From contig JAZGTH010000009.1 in the NCBI GenBank assembly GCA_036877525.1, positions 2,447,501 to 2,511,500 on the forward strand: a DNA stretch of 64,000 nucleotides. The letters run 5' to 3'. This DNA comes from Chromobotia macracanthus (Eukaryota > Chordata > Actinopteri > Cypriniformes > Botiidae). Of the stretch, positions 46,301-58,676 are shown in pieces. The stretch's first letter is position 1. Every line of letters begins with the position of its first letter. The notes beneath the pieces are model-generated. The model was given only the letters and a program-made list of their open reading frames with translations, searched no databases and had not been told where the DNA came from. The position numbers and the translations under genes were made by a program.

Positions 46301-49300
46301 CACTGAAGGACCGGCGCATGGAGAATCTAGTGGCCTATGCACGTAAAGTTGAAGGGGATATGTATGAGTCGGCTAACAGCAGGGTGAGGAAATCATCCTG
46401 TCCAATTAAGATTCGGTGTTTATCAGTATAGCCACTGGTTTATATGCCAGTGTTTATACATTGTCCATTCTAGGCGGAGTATTATCACCTGCTGGCTGAA
46501 AAGATCTATAAAATCCAGAAGGAACTAGAGGAGAAGCGAAGAACGCGGTTACAGAAGCAGGGCGTGATGCCCGCTCAGTCTGGAATGCCTCCCACTGGCT
46601 TGCAGCAAAGCCCTGCTGGGATTGGTCAACCAGGGGTGCCCACGGGACTGCCACTTAGTGAGTACTCGTTCTTAAAAGTTGACATCACTAAAGATGAGTT
46701 TGTTGAAGAGATAATAGACAAGGACACAGCAGGAAAGTTACAGTTTGAGATGCTGTTGATTTATTTCTCTTTTCTAATTGTAGATGGGCCTCTCTCAGAT
46801 CCGTCTGTGGTGCGACCCGCTGGACCAAATCCGATGATCAACAGGATGCGGAATGCTGCTGGTTTGTATCTCATTAAGTGTTCAATGTCTTGTGCCACAT
46901 CAGTCAGACACTACAAATATGAAAAGTCTCAGTAAATATGCATATAAAGCTTCCTCTTAGATTTGTCCTGTAGCCCCACTGGTAGAGCATGGTGCTTGCA
47001 ACGACAAGGTCAATGGATCAATCCTAAGGACACACATACTTATAAAATGCATAGCTTCATCACACTGTAAGTCTCTTTAGATAAAAGCATCTGCCAAATG
47101 TATTAATATTGTTCTTTCTGTGTATTTTAGGGATGACTCCGTTCAACCATATGGGAATGCCATCCACGAGCCAGAGATCCACACCACCTCTTCCACTCAA
47201 CACATCTCTTAACCAGGTAAAACTAAAAGTGATCATTTTTAAATTCTGTACTGTATCTCAATGCAGTAGTTCTGAGTGAATTTATATTGGTGCATGTGGA
47301 CAAACGGTTTGGTTTCTTTGTAATGCTCAATGTTTGAATCGTTTCAGGTAAGCTTGGGCACTGGAAGAATGCAACAGCCAAATGTCACACAAAAGCAAAA
47401 TCAGTTCATGCCAACTGGACAGTTTCCAGGTTCCAGTCCTGTTCTCGGTCCTGGATCTGTTGACATGGCACATGCAGCAAATGATGGTGGCATTACTCAG
47501 GTAAGCTTATCTGTCTTTATATTTTTGGTGTGCGTGATCTTGGTCTTACATTATGTGTGATGCATGCTCAGAAATGTCATAAATACGCTCTAATTTTTAT
47601 ACTTTGTTTCTGTCTGTTGTTCATCTGCCAGCAGGGGCAAATGTCTACATTATCATCTGTGCCGGTTGGCAGTCCTTTAGCCCAGCCGGGGTCTACCGGA
47701 GGGGCTGGCACTGGGCCCTCGGCGGGAACTCTGGGTCCAAACAGCATGGATGGGGTCCCTCCTCCATCCACCCCATCACAGTCCATCAACCTCCCACACT
47801 GCCCGCCCGTCCGCCAAAATTCTCCTTCCCCGGCGCGTAGCCGCACGCCTACGCCGCACCTCATGTCACCTCCGGGCTTACTGGGGTCCCAGACTCCCCA
47901 GCCCCACACACCCAGCCTACCCCAGTTACCCCAGACTGGCAATCATCAGCAGTTACCTCAGTCCTGCGCTTCTGACAATGCCATGCAGCTGCAGCAGCAG
48001 CCGCTAGGAAAAACTCCTGCCACTGTTTCTCAGTGTGGACGCTCTACACCAAACGCTAGCCAGCATCCGCGCACTCCCGTGAGTCTCACTACTCAATATA
48101 GCATTATTAGTATTATTTCTCAATAAATTTAGTTTTACTTAAATACTCTTTTGGATCCCACTATATATCCAGCAAAAGATTATCTGATGTAAAATATTGT
48201 TTACTTGTTGTTAGCACACTACTGGTTTTGTGGTGAACAATGTATCAGTGCAAGTCAGTCCACAAAAACAGTAACCTTCGTAATCTTTAACAATGTATTT
48301 CCACATTTAAAACGTACGTCCTTTTTGGAATGGCAGTTCTTCTCTGATGACGTCAGTTTGACAGCTTGGGCAGAACAACCGCTCACTGTCAACCTGCCGT
48401 GAGCTCCATTTCTGAATGAAACAGTGACTTTTGTAGATAAAATCAATTCCAGGGGAAAAACATGCCATGTTCTCTATTGTGGAGTTTGTACCAACTAAAG
48501 TTTATGGTCAAAACTCTTGGCTGTATTTGCTATTTCTGAATAATGTTTTCTCTGCTATTTCAGCTGTCTCATAAGGGTTCTGCAGCAGTGGAGGGCCAAG
48601 CTGGGACCCCTGCCTCTGTCAGCAGTACAGATGCCACATTCCAGCAGGGCCCCTCAGACTTCACTGCCAGCCTGGAGCCCAAACTGAAGGAGGAGGAGGA
48701 GGATGACAAAGCCGCAGTGGGAGGAAGAACAGGAAAGCGGGAAGACATTAAAACAGAGGAAAAGCTGGAGGTAGGAAGTGAAAGATAATTTCTTTAAAAA
48801 AGAATTGAGGTAAACTTCAGTCAATATAACCACCTTGATCTGTTGTATTTTTTAATGGTTTGACTGCTTTCTCTTGGCCTCTCAGATAAAGAAAGAAGAG
48901 CCATTGAGTGATGATTGTAAAGGTGTGCCAATGGACACATCTGCTCCAGCTGGAAAAGACAGAAAGCCCGAGCTGAAGACTGAGTGTAAAGAAGAGGAGG
49001 AGGGTTTGGGCTCTGCAGTTACCCACAGCTCGCTTTCTGGAGCTCCTCACAAGAAGAAAAGTACGACCAGGCTGTTAAAGATCTGGAAAGCCAATATTTT
49101 GTGTGTTGTTTTTTGGCTGCTCTTTTTGGCTGAATTGAGAGTTACAAATATTTTCATATGCACCACAGTTTGAGAAACGCCGGTTTAGAGTGACTGGGGT
49201 AAAAATTCACAATTGTATGTTTGGAGAGCTCCTGTGTTATAGTAACTCTGCTAACCCTAATCACTTTCCCATCAGTTTTTAAGCCAGAGGAGCTGAGGCA

Positions 49301-49570
49301 GGCCCTGATGCCCACACTGGAGTCTCTTTACCGCCAGGACCCCGAGTCTCTGCCTTTCCGCCAACCTGTGGATCCTGCACTGCTGGGGATACCTGTACGT
49401 GTGGTTGTCTTATTATAAGCCCTGTTTTTGGTTGAATATAACCACAGTGTATCAGTTATCCATCAGGTAATATTTCGAAACGTTTTATTGGGAGTGACCT
49501 GTGGTAGGATATGAAGTATTTTCTCTAAATGCTTAAAGAACCCTAATGGATGATATTCAATGTTAGATTC

Positions 49571-49604
<34 letters not shown>

Positions 49605-52600
49605 CATATATGCATATATGATTTATGTAGATGTTGATTCTCACTGTGATGTTCTGAATTGATCTTTAACCTTGTCGCTTTCAACGAATCGCAGGATTAT
49701 TTTGACATTGTGAAGAATCCCATGGACTTGTCCACTATTAAACGGAAGCTGGACACGGGTCAGTACCAGGAGCCGTGGCAGTACGTGGACGACATCTGGC
49801 TGATGTTCAACAATGCCTGGCTCTACAACCGCAAGACCTCACGGGTCTACAAGTTCTGCTCCAAGCTGGCCGAGGTGTTTGAGCAGGAGATCGACCCGGT
49901 CATGCAAAGCCTCGGCTACTGCTGCGGGAGAAAGGTAAAACAGTGCTGGGAGTTTTAAGACAGAGCCTATTTTTGTAAGTCAATAATTGCCACTGGTTGC
50001 TGCTGTACCTCTACATTTGTTTGTGGATGCAATGTATGAGAGCAAAATCTTGTGGCTAATTGTTATTTAGTAATGGTTTATACCTGTTTTTTTGCCTGTA
50101 GTAAGAACCTTTTTTTTTTAAATGTATTCTGTGCTCATACGGCTGCGTTGGATGCCAATGAAGCCAATGTAGCGTTGAATGAAGAACACTTTCAGCTTCA
50201 GTGTTGTATTTCATTTAGCCGAATTACCTTTCTTGTCACGCTAGTCATACCATTTTTGTATCATAGCAGAGACAAATATTTTGAATGTTTTTTTGCACGT
50301 TATGCTTTTTAAAACTGTTTTCCGTCTCTTTCTTCTCTCTCGCAGTTTGAGTTTTCTCCTCAGACTCTGTGCTGCTATGGGAAGCAGCTGTGCACTATAC
50401 CGCGAGACGCTGCTTACTTTAGTTATCAGAACAGGTGAGAACTGAAGACCAGAGCCAATACCACTGGACTCACCAGTAAATACAATCGGAATGATCTGTG
50501 CTGATTAAAAACTGATTATTTAGTAGAAATGCTTGTGTCTTTCCAGTGCATTTAGCCACATACAGTGAACTGACAGTTGCGCTGTGGTCCATAAACTTGC
50601 CTTGCTGTTTCACTTTTTCAGTTTCTAGCTATTGTAATGCCGTGTGTACTGTATGTGTAAAGATCTGGCATTTTAAAGTCTGCTATGTTTTTGTTAGGTA
50701 ACCTTTTCTTACATTCTTTAAAGGGGTCCTTTTTTAAAAGCAGTTGTAATTTAGTTTGGACTGTTTTCACCTTCTTTATGACTCCGACAAAATAACATCT
50801 ATTATAATAAAGTACCACCAATATATAAAAAATATCAAATTATCAAAATAGTTTTTTCATGTCATTTAGAATGGAGTGCTTAAATCTTAAATCTGACCCA
50901 AAATTTCTGATCCTTATAGAAAACATGTCAATACAGGACACAGAGGGGTTCTGTCATTTCATGGGGTCTTAAATGTGTGAGGTCACAACATGACGGTTTT
51001 TGAATGAGGGTTAAAGTGGAGTTTTGGGGTGGAGTTTTGAAGGTTACAGAACGTTTTTATAGTATTTTGAGCTGAAGACATGAACCTGCACCATCAGACT
51101 TTAAAAGGGCAAAGACGTTTTTTATAGTTAGCCTTTTCATAATGTCACCAATTGATTTGAAAAATTCACCAGCTCATGAAAAGAGTACTTCCTGTTTTAT
51201 TGAAATGACACTTAAAATGCCTGTGTCTGCTTGACATTGTGGCTGTGATCTTGTTCATGTCTAACGTTCTCGTGTCCATAAGTCCCGACACCCCCCCATC
51301 CCCTCGCAATTGGTTTTGCTGTAATGATTTTTCTCATACATGCAAATGCTAATCTGTGCTTTGCTTTGGCTTTCTGCTTGTCTCTGTTGTGTTTTCTCCC
51401 TCATTATTCACCTATTTCTGTCCTGTCTCGTGTTTCTCCTCATGTGAACCCTTGTGTTCTCCCCTGTACTTTGACGTTTGTCGTGTCCGCTATCGCCTGC
51501 TTTCATCTGACCAATCATCTGCGCCTAAACCCCTCCCTGCTCAAAATCCTGCATCATGATTGGCTCCTCTGATGATGGTCCTGTCCTGCGCTCCCCTTTG
51601 GTTTGCCTGCCCTGCCCCGCCTTGCCCTGCACTGATTGGTGGCTGCCTCCTCGTTGCCTCTCTGTGATTGGCTGTGGTGTTGGCGTATGGTGTAGTTCAC
51701 CAAAATATGGGCTTCTTGCCGACAGGTACCACTTCTGTGAGAAGTGTTTCAATGAGATCCAGGGTGAGAGTGTGTCCCTGGGAGACGACCCATCTCAACC
51801 TCAGACGTAAGTCACTCGCAACACATTTGCACTATTTGTTTAACCAGTGTTGTATTGCAACTGTTTTTTCTAGCAGGAAGGATAAAAGAAAGTTTGTTGT
51901 AGAATAGTTTCAAACTGGACAGTCCTCCCCATATTTTTCAAATCTTTGCCTGTCCTTACTGATACTATGTGACTTTTACAAAGCTTACTTCTGTTTCATC
52001 AACAACAAACTAAAAATGATTACACTCAGATAATGATAATGTATTATTACTATTATTAAAAAGTACGTGGACATCCTAAACGTCTCAAACTGATTGATGG
52101 ACAATCCTGAAGTGCTGGTGAAAACATTCATGATACAGCTTCAAACACTGGACAAACATGTTCAGTAAAATGGGACCCTGCATGACAAACCCCCATGCAC
52201 TTGCTGAGATCCATACAGAAGTGGTTCACAAAGAATCTGGTGTGAGAGAACCTGACTGTCTCACACAAACCCAGACCTGAACCTCGCTGAAAGCAGGTTG
52301 TGAGCCAGACCCCATTGGGAGTAAATCCCTGCAGTCATGTTTCAACATTAAGCCTTCCTAGAAACGTACAAGCTGTGTTAGCAGCAGAGGCAGGCCTAAA
52401 TCCCCAATAATGCCACGGATCTAAACTTAAATGTCCAACATACACGTATGGATATAATGTTTGGGTGTCCACATACTTTTGGTCATGTTGTGTATCTGAT
52501 TGGTTACTTTGAAAATACACATGAGCCTCTCAGTATTGCATCAGAGCCTTTTCTTTATTTTTAACGTTAAACTTTTCACATATTTCTAGATCAATCAACA

Positions 52601-55600
52601 AGGATCAGTTTGAAAAGAAGAAAAATGACACACTCGATCCGGAGTTGTAAGTTAATATATATTCATCCGTAATTCTGGTTTTGTGCTCAGACAAATTCTA
52701 ATAACGTTTATTTCTCTGTAGATTTGTGGAATGTATGGATTGCGGCCGTAAGATGCATCAGATCTGTGTTTTGCACAATGACACTATCTGGCCATCAGGG
52801 TGAGTTTCCTGCACTAACATTGAATCCAGCTGTAGCTTGTGAAAGGTATGTCTAACCCCAACGCAACTGTCTTACCTCTTTTTGGTTTCTTTTGGTTCTC
52901 TCTTTTTAGCTTTGTGTGTGATGGCTGTCTGAAGAAGTCCAACAAAACCAGAAAAGAGAACAAATATGCTGCTAAAAGTACGTGGTCTTGATTTCAGTGT
53001 TTTCTAAAATAGAACATAAAGATTGAAAAGTGTAATGAGTAATGAGTTTATATAGTTTCTCAGTATTGAAATGAACTGTTCTGTTCTGTTGGATGTTCAG
53101 GGCTTCCACAGACCAAATTAGGCTACTTCCTGGAAAGTCGAGTTAATGACTATCTGAAGCGACAGAATCACCCGGAGTCTGGTGAAGTCACTGTTCGTGT
53201 TGTGCATGTCTCAGACAAAGTGGTGGAAGTCAAACCAGGAATGAAGTCTAGGTGAGACATCATGGACTAATGATAGAAGAGCATCTTGCAAGGCCATGCT
53301 ACTGATCAAAACATAGTTTTCATGTTTTGAAAACTATGTAACATAGTAAAACATAGTAACATAGTTTGCCATGAAATTTAAATTTTGTTTATCCTCATTC
53401 GTTAGCAAGTGTCACATTGACTTCATCTTCATATGTAACTTACCAGTTCGGTGATTAGATTCACTTTTCAAACTTGTGCGGAAATGCCTTGTAGCACTTC
53501 TTATCCAGAGTGCAACAGGCTTATGACCAGACAATAATTGCAATCTTAACCTTCACATTATTCTGTTAAATATTTCAAAAACATTCTTTTCAAACCATAA
53601 ATTCTCACACAGGTGTTTTCGCTGTGATTGGTTTACATTGATGTTTGTTGTGAGTTTATTTGATTATGAATCCGTTCAATATATGTTTATAAAAGGAGAA
53701 AAGGTGATGTTCCTCTTATGCCTTATTATTGTTTCTTTGTCTTCTGGAATGATGTATGTTATATATAATTTTCTGTTTTATCTTCTGGGATTATCTTTCC
53801 TGTTCCAGGTTTGTGGATAGTGGAGAGATGGCAGAGTCTTTTCCATACAGGACGAAAGCATTATTTGCATTTGAAGATATTGACGGTGCTGATGTCTGTT
53901 TCTTTGGGATGCATGTGCAAGAGTACGGCTCAGACTGTCCACCCCCTAATCAAAGGTTAGGCAAATGTGACTGCCTTCCATTAATTTCTCATCTAATTTA
54001 GTTTTGATTAATCTTAGAATAATACGTGATGGGCCTGTCCTGCTTTTTTTCTCCATCCTACAGACGGGTTTACATATCCTACCTGGACAGTGTCCACTTT
54101 TTTCAGCCACGCGGTCTGAGAACAGGAGTGTACCACGAGATTCTTATAGGGTACCTGGAGTATGCCAAAAAACAAGGGTAAGATAATATGTAATCCCCCA
54201 GGTTTAACAGATGTCATACTTCAGCTCACATTGGTCCTTTAGGCTGCGCAGTCTCTGTATTGTTTCTTAGCCTTTTCCATTCATGATATCTTTGTGAATG
54301 TTGTTCTTAGGTTTACCACAGGACACATCTGGGCCTGTCCTCCAAGTGAAGGAGATGATTACATCTTCCACTGCCATCCTGCAGACCAGAAGATACCCAA
54401 GCCCAAGCGTTTGCAGGAATGGTATAAGAAGATGCTGGATAAAGCTGTAGCAGAGCGCATCGTGCACGATTACAAGGTGCAACCTGAACACCCAATGCTA
54501 TGATTGATCGAGAGATTGAAAGTGATTTAAATCACATTTTTAATTATTTTTATGTTTTTACAGGACATCTTCAAACAGGCAACAGAGGATCGTCTTACCA
54601 GCGCCAAAGAACTGCCCTATTTTGAAGGGGATTTCTGGCCCAACGTGCTTGAAGAGAGTATCAAAGAACTGGAGCAGGAGGAGGAGGAAAGGAAGAGGGA
54701 GGAGAACAGCACCTCCAATGAGAGCGTTGATGTTAGTCGTGAGGGTCTCACTCTTCATGTTTTTGTTTCCGTGCACTCTTATAACCCTGACCTTTTGATT
54801 TTGTTTCCCCCAGACGACAAAAGGTGATAGCAAAAATGCCAAGAAGAAGAACAACAAGAAGACGAGCAAGAACAAAAGCAGTTTAAGCCGAACCAACAAA
54901 AAGAAGATGCCAAATGTGTCCAATGATCTTTCACAGAAACTCTATGCCACTATGGAGAAGCACAAAGAGGTATGAGGAGCACTTCAACCTGAGTTCGGTC
55001 TTTTAGAAATGATGGACAAGTGATTTTGTGTAATCAGGAAACTCTGCAGAACTTCTGCCCTGCTGCATACCGATCAACATCTTTGTGCAATGTTCTCCTA
55101 ATGGTTCCACATTTTGTCTTCCTTCTAAGGTGTTCTTTGTTATCCGGCTGATCGCTGGACCTAATTCCAATGCTCTTCCACCCATTGTTGACCTGGATCC
55201 ATTGATGGCTTGTGACCTGATGGATGGTCGTGATGCCTTCCTGACCCTGGCGCGGGACAAACACCTGGAGTTTTCGTCCCTGCGGCGCTCCAAATGGAGC
55301 ACTATGTGCATGCTGGTGGAACTGCACAACCAAAGCCAGGATCGCTTTGTGTACACCTGCAATGAGTGCAAGCACCACGTGGAGACGCGCTTCCACTGCA
55401 CTGTGTGTGAGGTGAGGACTACAGAATGGGAGAAATTTCTCTGCTTCTGTCATGCCTTTGTTTTGGAGGATGGCAGAATAGAGCAGAAAATACATGACAG
55501 ATCAGTGTTCAGTGTAATCTCTCCTATACCCTGATTTGCAATAAGTTTAGCATACTGATTTATAATTTGAGCTGTCGGGTTGGATTTTCATCTGTCTATA

Positions 55601-58600
55601 AACAGAAAGATCCGGCTGCTATATCACATGTCCGGATGTTGTAGATGCTGCAGCGTTTGTAACTTGTTTTTACAGCAGTTTAGAATGTAATCTTGTCATC
55701 CGCATTAAGAAAACAACTTTAAGCTTTAGAAGTTGTACATATAAAGCTAATATATTTATATGACATGAGCCATCATTTTGACATTCATAATTATTAGAAG
55801 TTTGTCCTAATAAAATAAGCGTATCTGGTCACCATCGTGTATTAAACATGATTGTATATGTGGCCACTATATATTGTTGGCCACTACGCAATTTAACATT
55901 TTGATTCTAAACTTCTCTTTCACAGGACTATGATCTCTGCATCACATGCTACAATACAAAAGGTCACGAGCACAAGATGGAGAAACTAGGCCTGGGATTG
56001 GATGATGAAAGCAACAGCCAGGCGGCTTCCTCAACGCAAAATCCTGGAGACTCGCGTCGTCTCAGCATCCAGCGATGTATCCAGTCCCTGGTGCATGCGT
56101 GCCAGTGCCGCAACGCGAACTGCTCGCTTCCATCTTGCCAGAAAATGAAACGTGTAGTTCAGCATACCAAGGGCTGCAAGCGGAAAACCAACGGAGGTTG
56201 TCCCATCTGCAAGCAGCTCATCGCACTCTGCTGTTACCATGCAAAACACTGCCAAGAGAACAAATGCCCCGTGCCGTTCTGCCTCAACATCAAGCAGAAA
56301 CTGCGGCAACAGCAGCTACAGCACAGGCTGCAGCAGGCCCAGATGGTGCGCAGAAGAATGGCCAGCATGCAAAGGACTGGCCAGCAGCTTCCAGGAGGCA
56401 GTGGTGGCTTGCCATCTCCTGGGAACAATAGTAGTGCTGGTCCTAGCACTCCAGCCCCGAGCACTCAGCCCCCTACCCCACAGACGCCCACACAGCAATG
56501 CCAGCCTTCTGTGCCCCAGCCTGGGGTTGGAGGCGTTCCATCACAGCAGCAACAGCAATTGACAGGAATGACCCATCAGTACCAGCAAATGTCTGGAGGT
56601 GGTGCAATGATGAACATCCCACAGCAGCCATTGTTACCACAGCAGCAACAGCCAACATCAGTTCAGCAGCTTCAGCATGCCAACAACCTTCCTCCATATG
56701 TGCAGAGACCACCAGGCTCCTCTCTGCTTACTCAGTCAACAGGAAAGCCAGGTATGGGGTCAAGTGGCTTCCCTCAACAGCAACAGCCCAATCTTGGACA
56801 GCCTGTGATGTCGCAGCACCAGCCACCTGGTCCCCCACCTGCTGCAGTTGAAATTGCCATGAAGATTCAGCAAGAGGCAGAGAACCAAAGGCAAATGGCT
56901 CATCAGAAGATCCTGCAAAGGAACCAGGGACCAGGAATGATGCCTCAACATGGCATGCATCAGGGACCCCAAACTCAAGGTCAGATGGGCATGAACCTTC
57001 CTGGAGCTGGAATGGTTGGGCCTCAGGGAATGCCACCCCAGGCACAAGCAGCAGTGGCTCGAGCTCACATAGAGCAGCAGCAGGGAATGACCTCAGGACC
57101 TCAGACTCCGTTCCCTCAAGTCCAGCTGCAGCAGGCCCAGCAAGGAGGACCTCAACTTCGGCTGCCACAGCAGCAGCAGTGGGCGAGTCCTGGCATGCCT
57201 GCTCAGCAGAGACCTGGAATGATGAATCAAATGGGTCTGCAAGGCATGGTTGCACCTCAACAGCCGCAGCAGCAGATGGTTGGTCAGCAGCAGCAACAAG
57301 GGCAAGCTGGTGTAATGGGTATGATGGGTGGCCAAGGAGGAGTCACCGGACACCACTCTCAGGCTGCCTTACAGGATCTCCTAAAAACCTTAAGGTTACC
57401 CAGTTCACCCAATCAACAACAACAGGTCCTAAATATACTACGTTCGAATCCTCAGCTCATGGCAACCTTCATAAGGCAACGTGTTCCCAGGTACCTAGGT
57501 CGAGGTGGACCTGGCGGAAGTCCAGGGGTCATGGATGGCCAGCAAATGAATGTAAATCCTGGGGTGACTCAAGCAGGTATGAATTTGGCAGCACAGGGAG
57601 CTGGCATGCCAATGAATCAGCTGCAGCAGCAACAACAGCAGCAGCAGCAGCAACTTCAACAGCGATCTATGATGGGGGGCAGTTTGCAACAGCAACAGCA
57701 AATGGCAGCTTTACAACAACAGCAGCAGCATCAAGGTGTAATGTCCAGTCAGGGCAGCAACATGTCTAATTTGTCCCCTCAGTTCAGAGAAATGAGGCGG
57801 CATTTGCAGCAGCAGCAGCAGCAACAACAACACATGGGAAACCATGCTCAGTTTCAGCATCCTCAGCCACCCCAGCAGCAGCAGGCTTATCTCACTCAAT
57901 CTGGAATGCCTCCACAGCAGCCCGCTGGTTTTCAGCAGCAACAAGGAGGCACCCAGTCTGCAGCACAGCAGAACTACTCTGGGTCTGTGACTCATCAGCA
58001 GGTTGCAGCAGCATTGCAACAGAGACTGCAGCAGCAGAAACTTCAGATACAACAGCAGCAGCAGAGTGCTATGGCAGGGCTCCATGGTGCAGATGGAGGT
58101 CCTGGAGGTGGTGGTCCGCTGCAGCAACAGCAGCAGATGCAGTCCACTCAGATTGGTTCACAACCCCCTGGCATGCTTCAGCAAGCTCTGCAGCAAAGGC
58201 TTCTCCAACAACAGTCACACCTAGGAGGAGCATCTCCTGCTCAGCACAACAATCCCATGAGCCCTCAGCAGCCACAGCAGCAGATGTCCCAGTCGCCCCA
58301 TTTGCAGGGCCAGCAGTTGGCTAGTTCCTTAAGCAACCAAGTCCGCTCGCCCCAGCCATCGCCTCGGCCCCAGTCCCAGCCACCAAATTTAAGTCCGTCT
58401 CCTCGCATGCAGCCCCAGCCATCACCCCATCGCATCTCCCCCCAGACCCAGACAGGGTCACCTCACCCGGGTCATCTTTCGCAGCACCACGCTGGCATGG
58501 TTGCGCCCCCACCTCCACAGCAACAGCAACAGGTTAATGCAATGGACCAAGGACCTTTTGGAGCAGACCAGAGTGCCATGCTTTCACAGCTGAGTGGGAT

Positions 58601-58676
58601 GGGAACTTTGCATGGGCAAGGGGCAAATGACATGTTGACTAATAACCAAGAAATGGGGACAAACAAAAGTCATTAG
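40385..58676 (+). CDS. ep300: Histone acetyltransferase p300
   Basis: Nuclear transcriptional coactivator acetylating histones (H3K27, H3K18) and many factors; recruited by CREB, p53, nuclear receptors and others. 31 coding exons, as in human; every phase closes, giving 2613 residues (human 2414). Exons: 40385-40472, 42535-43133, 43508-43684, 43864-44176, 44312-44425, 44826-45032, 45180-45285, 45416-45538, 46266-46383, 46474-46657, 46784-46861, 47131-47216, 47348-47500, 47632-48078, 48564-48770, 48886-49060, 49276-49394, 49695-49934, 50346-50434, 51726-51806, 52590-52646, 52722-52799, 52910-52977, 53101-53251, 53809-53955, 54064-54177, 54311-54476, 54564-54731, 54814-54969, 55130-55411, 55926-58676. 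Domains (residues): NLS SAKRPKL (about 12-18), LSELL receptor box, TAZ1 334-420, KIX 548-630, sumoylation-like region with repeated psi-KxE 940-1058, bromodomain 1063-1175, Cys/His RING-PHD 1180-1300, HAT 1303-1680 (YLDSVHFF, GHIWACPPS, EWYKKML active-site segments; Lys-rich autoinhibitory loop 1552-1603), ZZ 1680-1725, TAZ2 1739-1830, IBiD about 2170-2215, then Gln-rich C-terminus. KIX residues WHEDITQDLRNHL and ARKVEG indicate p300, not CBP. Introns over 300 bp without a listed element hold nothing recognised. Confidence 0.98.
40473..42534 (+). other. ep300: ep300 intron 1
   Basis: The first 500 bp is CpG-rich and includes two direct copies of GCTAACGGTTAGCACGA at about 40639-40672. The rest is AT-rich and unremarkable. 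The acceptor is TTCCTGAAG at 42534. Confidence 0.6.
43220..43426. mobile_element. MITE-like element family B, copy 1 (ep300 intron 2)
   Basis: Left end TTAAAGGTAGGGTAG and right end CCTACCTTGCCTTTAA are inverted repeats. The interior shares GGATGTAAAAAGACTTTCA and CACAACAAAAAATGTTT with the copy at 44499. No coding capacity; a non-autonomous DNA transposon is inferred. Confidence 0.7.
44499..44687. mobile_element. MITE-like element family B, copy 2 (ep300 intron 5)
   Basis: Ends TTAAAGGTAGGGTAGGC and TCGCCTACCCTGCCT are inverted repeats. The interior CGGACCGAATGCAATGATTGG is also present at 63107 in cbx7 intron 1. Closely related to the copy at 43220. Confidence 0.7.
45766..45898 (+). mobile_element. 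tRNA-derived SINE, copy 3 (ep300 intron 8)
   Basis: tRNA-like head (TTGGTAGAGCAGTGC A-box; GGTTGCAAGTTTGATTCCC B-box), conserved body and a TAAAAGCGCCTGCCAAATGAA tail. About 50 bp from a second copy in the same orientation. Confidence 0.8.
45949..46108 (+). mobile_element. tRNA-derived SINE, copy 4 (ep300 intron 8)
   Basis: Best-preserved head of the five: TCAGTTAGTAGATCATTGC (A-box-like), GTGGGTTTGATTCCCAGGGA (B-box), body TGACAAAATGTGTAACTTGAA, tail GCTTCTGCCAAATGCATAAA. Same orientation as ep300. Confidence 0.8.
46962..47107 (+). mobile_element. tRNA-derived SINE, copy 5 (ep300 intron 11)
   Basis: Head CCACTGGTAGAGCATGGTGC, diverged B-box region, tail GTAAGTCTCTTTAGATAAAAGC and GCATCTGCCAAATGTA. 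It ends about 23 bp from the exon 12 acceptor. Confidence 0.75.
48348..48355. promoter_or_regulatory. Perfect CRE palindrome in ep300 intron 14
   Basis: TGACGTCA; possible CREB/ATF site. Function unproven. Confidence 0.3.
49572..49602. repeat. (TG)n microsatellite (ep300 intron 17)
   Basis: About 15 TG units, about 90 bp upstream of the exon encoding the core of the bromodomain. Confidence 0.95.
52058..52497. mobile_element. Degenerate Tc1/mariner-like remnant (ep300 intron 21)
   Basis: Ends with inverted AAGTACGTGGACATCC (left) and GTGTCCACATACTTTTGGTC (right), the terminal type of a common fish Tc1-like element. The interior TGAACCTCGCTGAAAGCAGG, TAAATCCCTGCAGTCATG and AAGCCTTCCTAGAAACGTAC resembles the decayed 3' portion of a Tc1 transposase gene. 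No open frame survives. Confidence 0.6.
55486..55690 (+). mobile_element. MITE-like element family A, copy 5, degenerate (ep300 intron 30)
   Basis: Shares AAATACATGACAGATCAGTGTT, the TTATAATTTGAGCTGTCGGG core and AGATCCGGCTGCTATATCACATG with the copy at 21137. Terminal inverted ends are poorly preserved. Confidence 0.6.

Noticed and set aside
56728..57769. Long frames on both strands within the last ep300 exon
   Set aside because: Artefacts of CAG/CAA-rich coding sequence, which is open in several frames.
40385..58676. Assignment to crebbp instead of ep300
   Set aside because: KIX and HAT-flanking residues (WHEDITQDLRNHL, ARKVEG, ESANSRAEYY) follow p300 rather than CBP.
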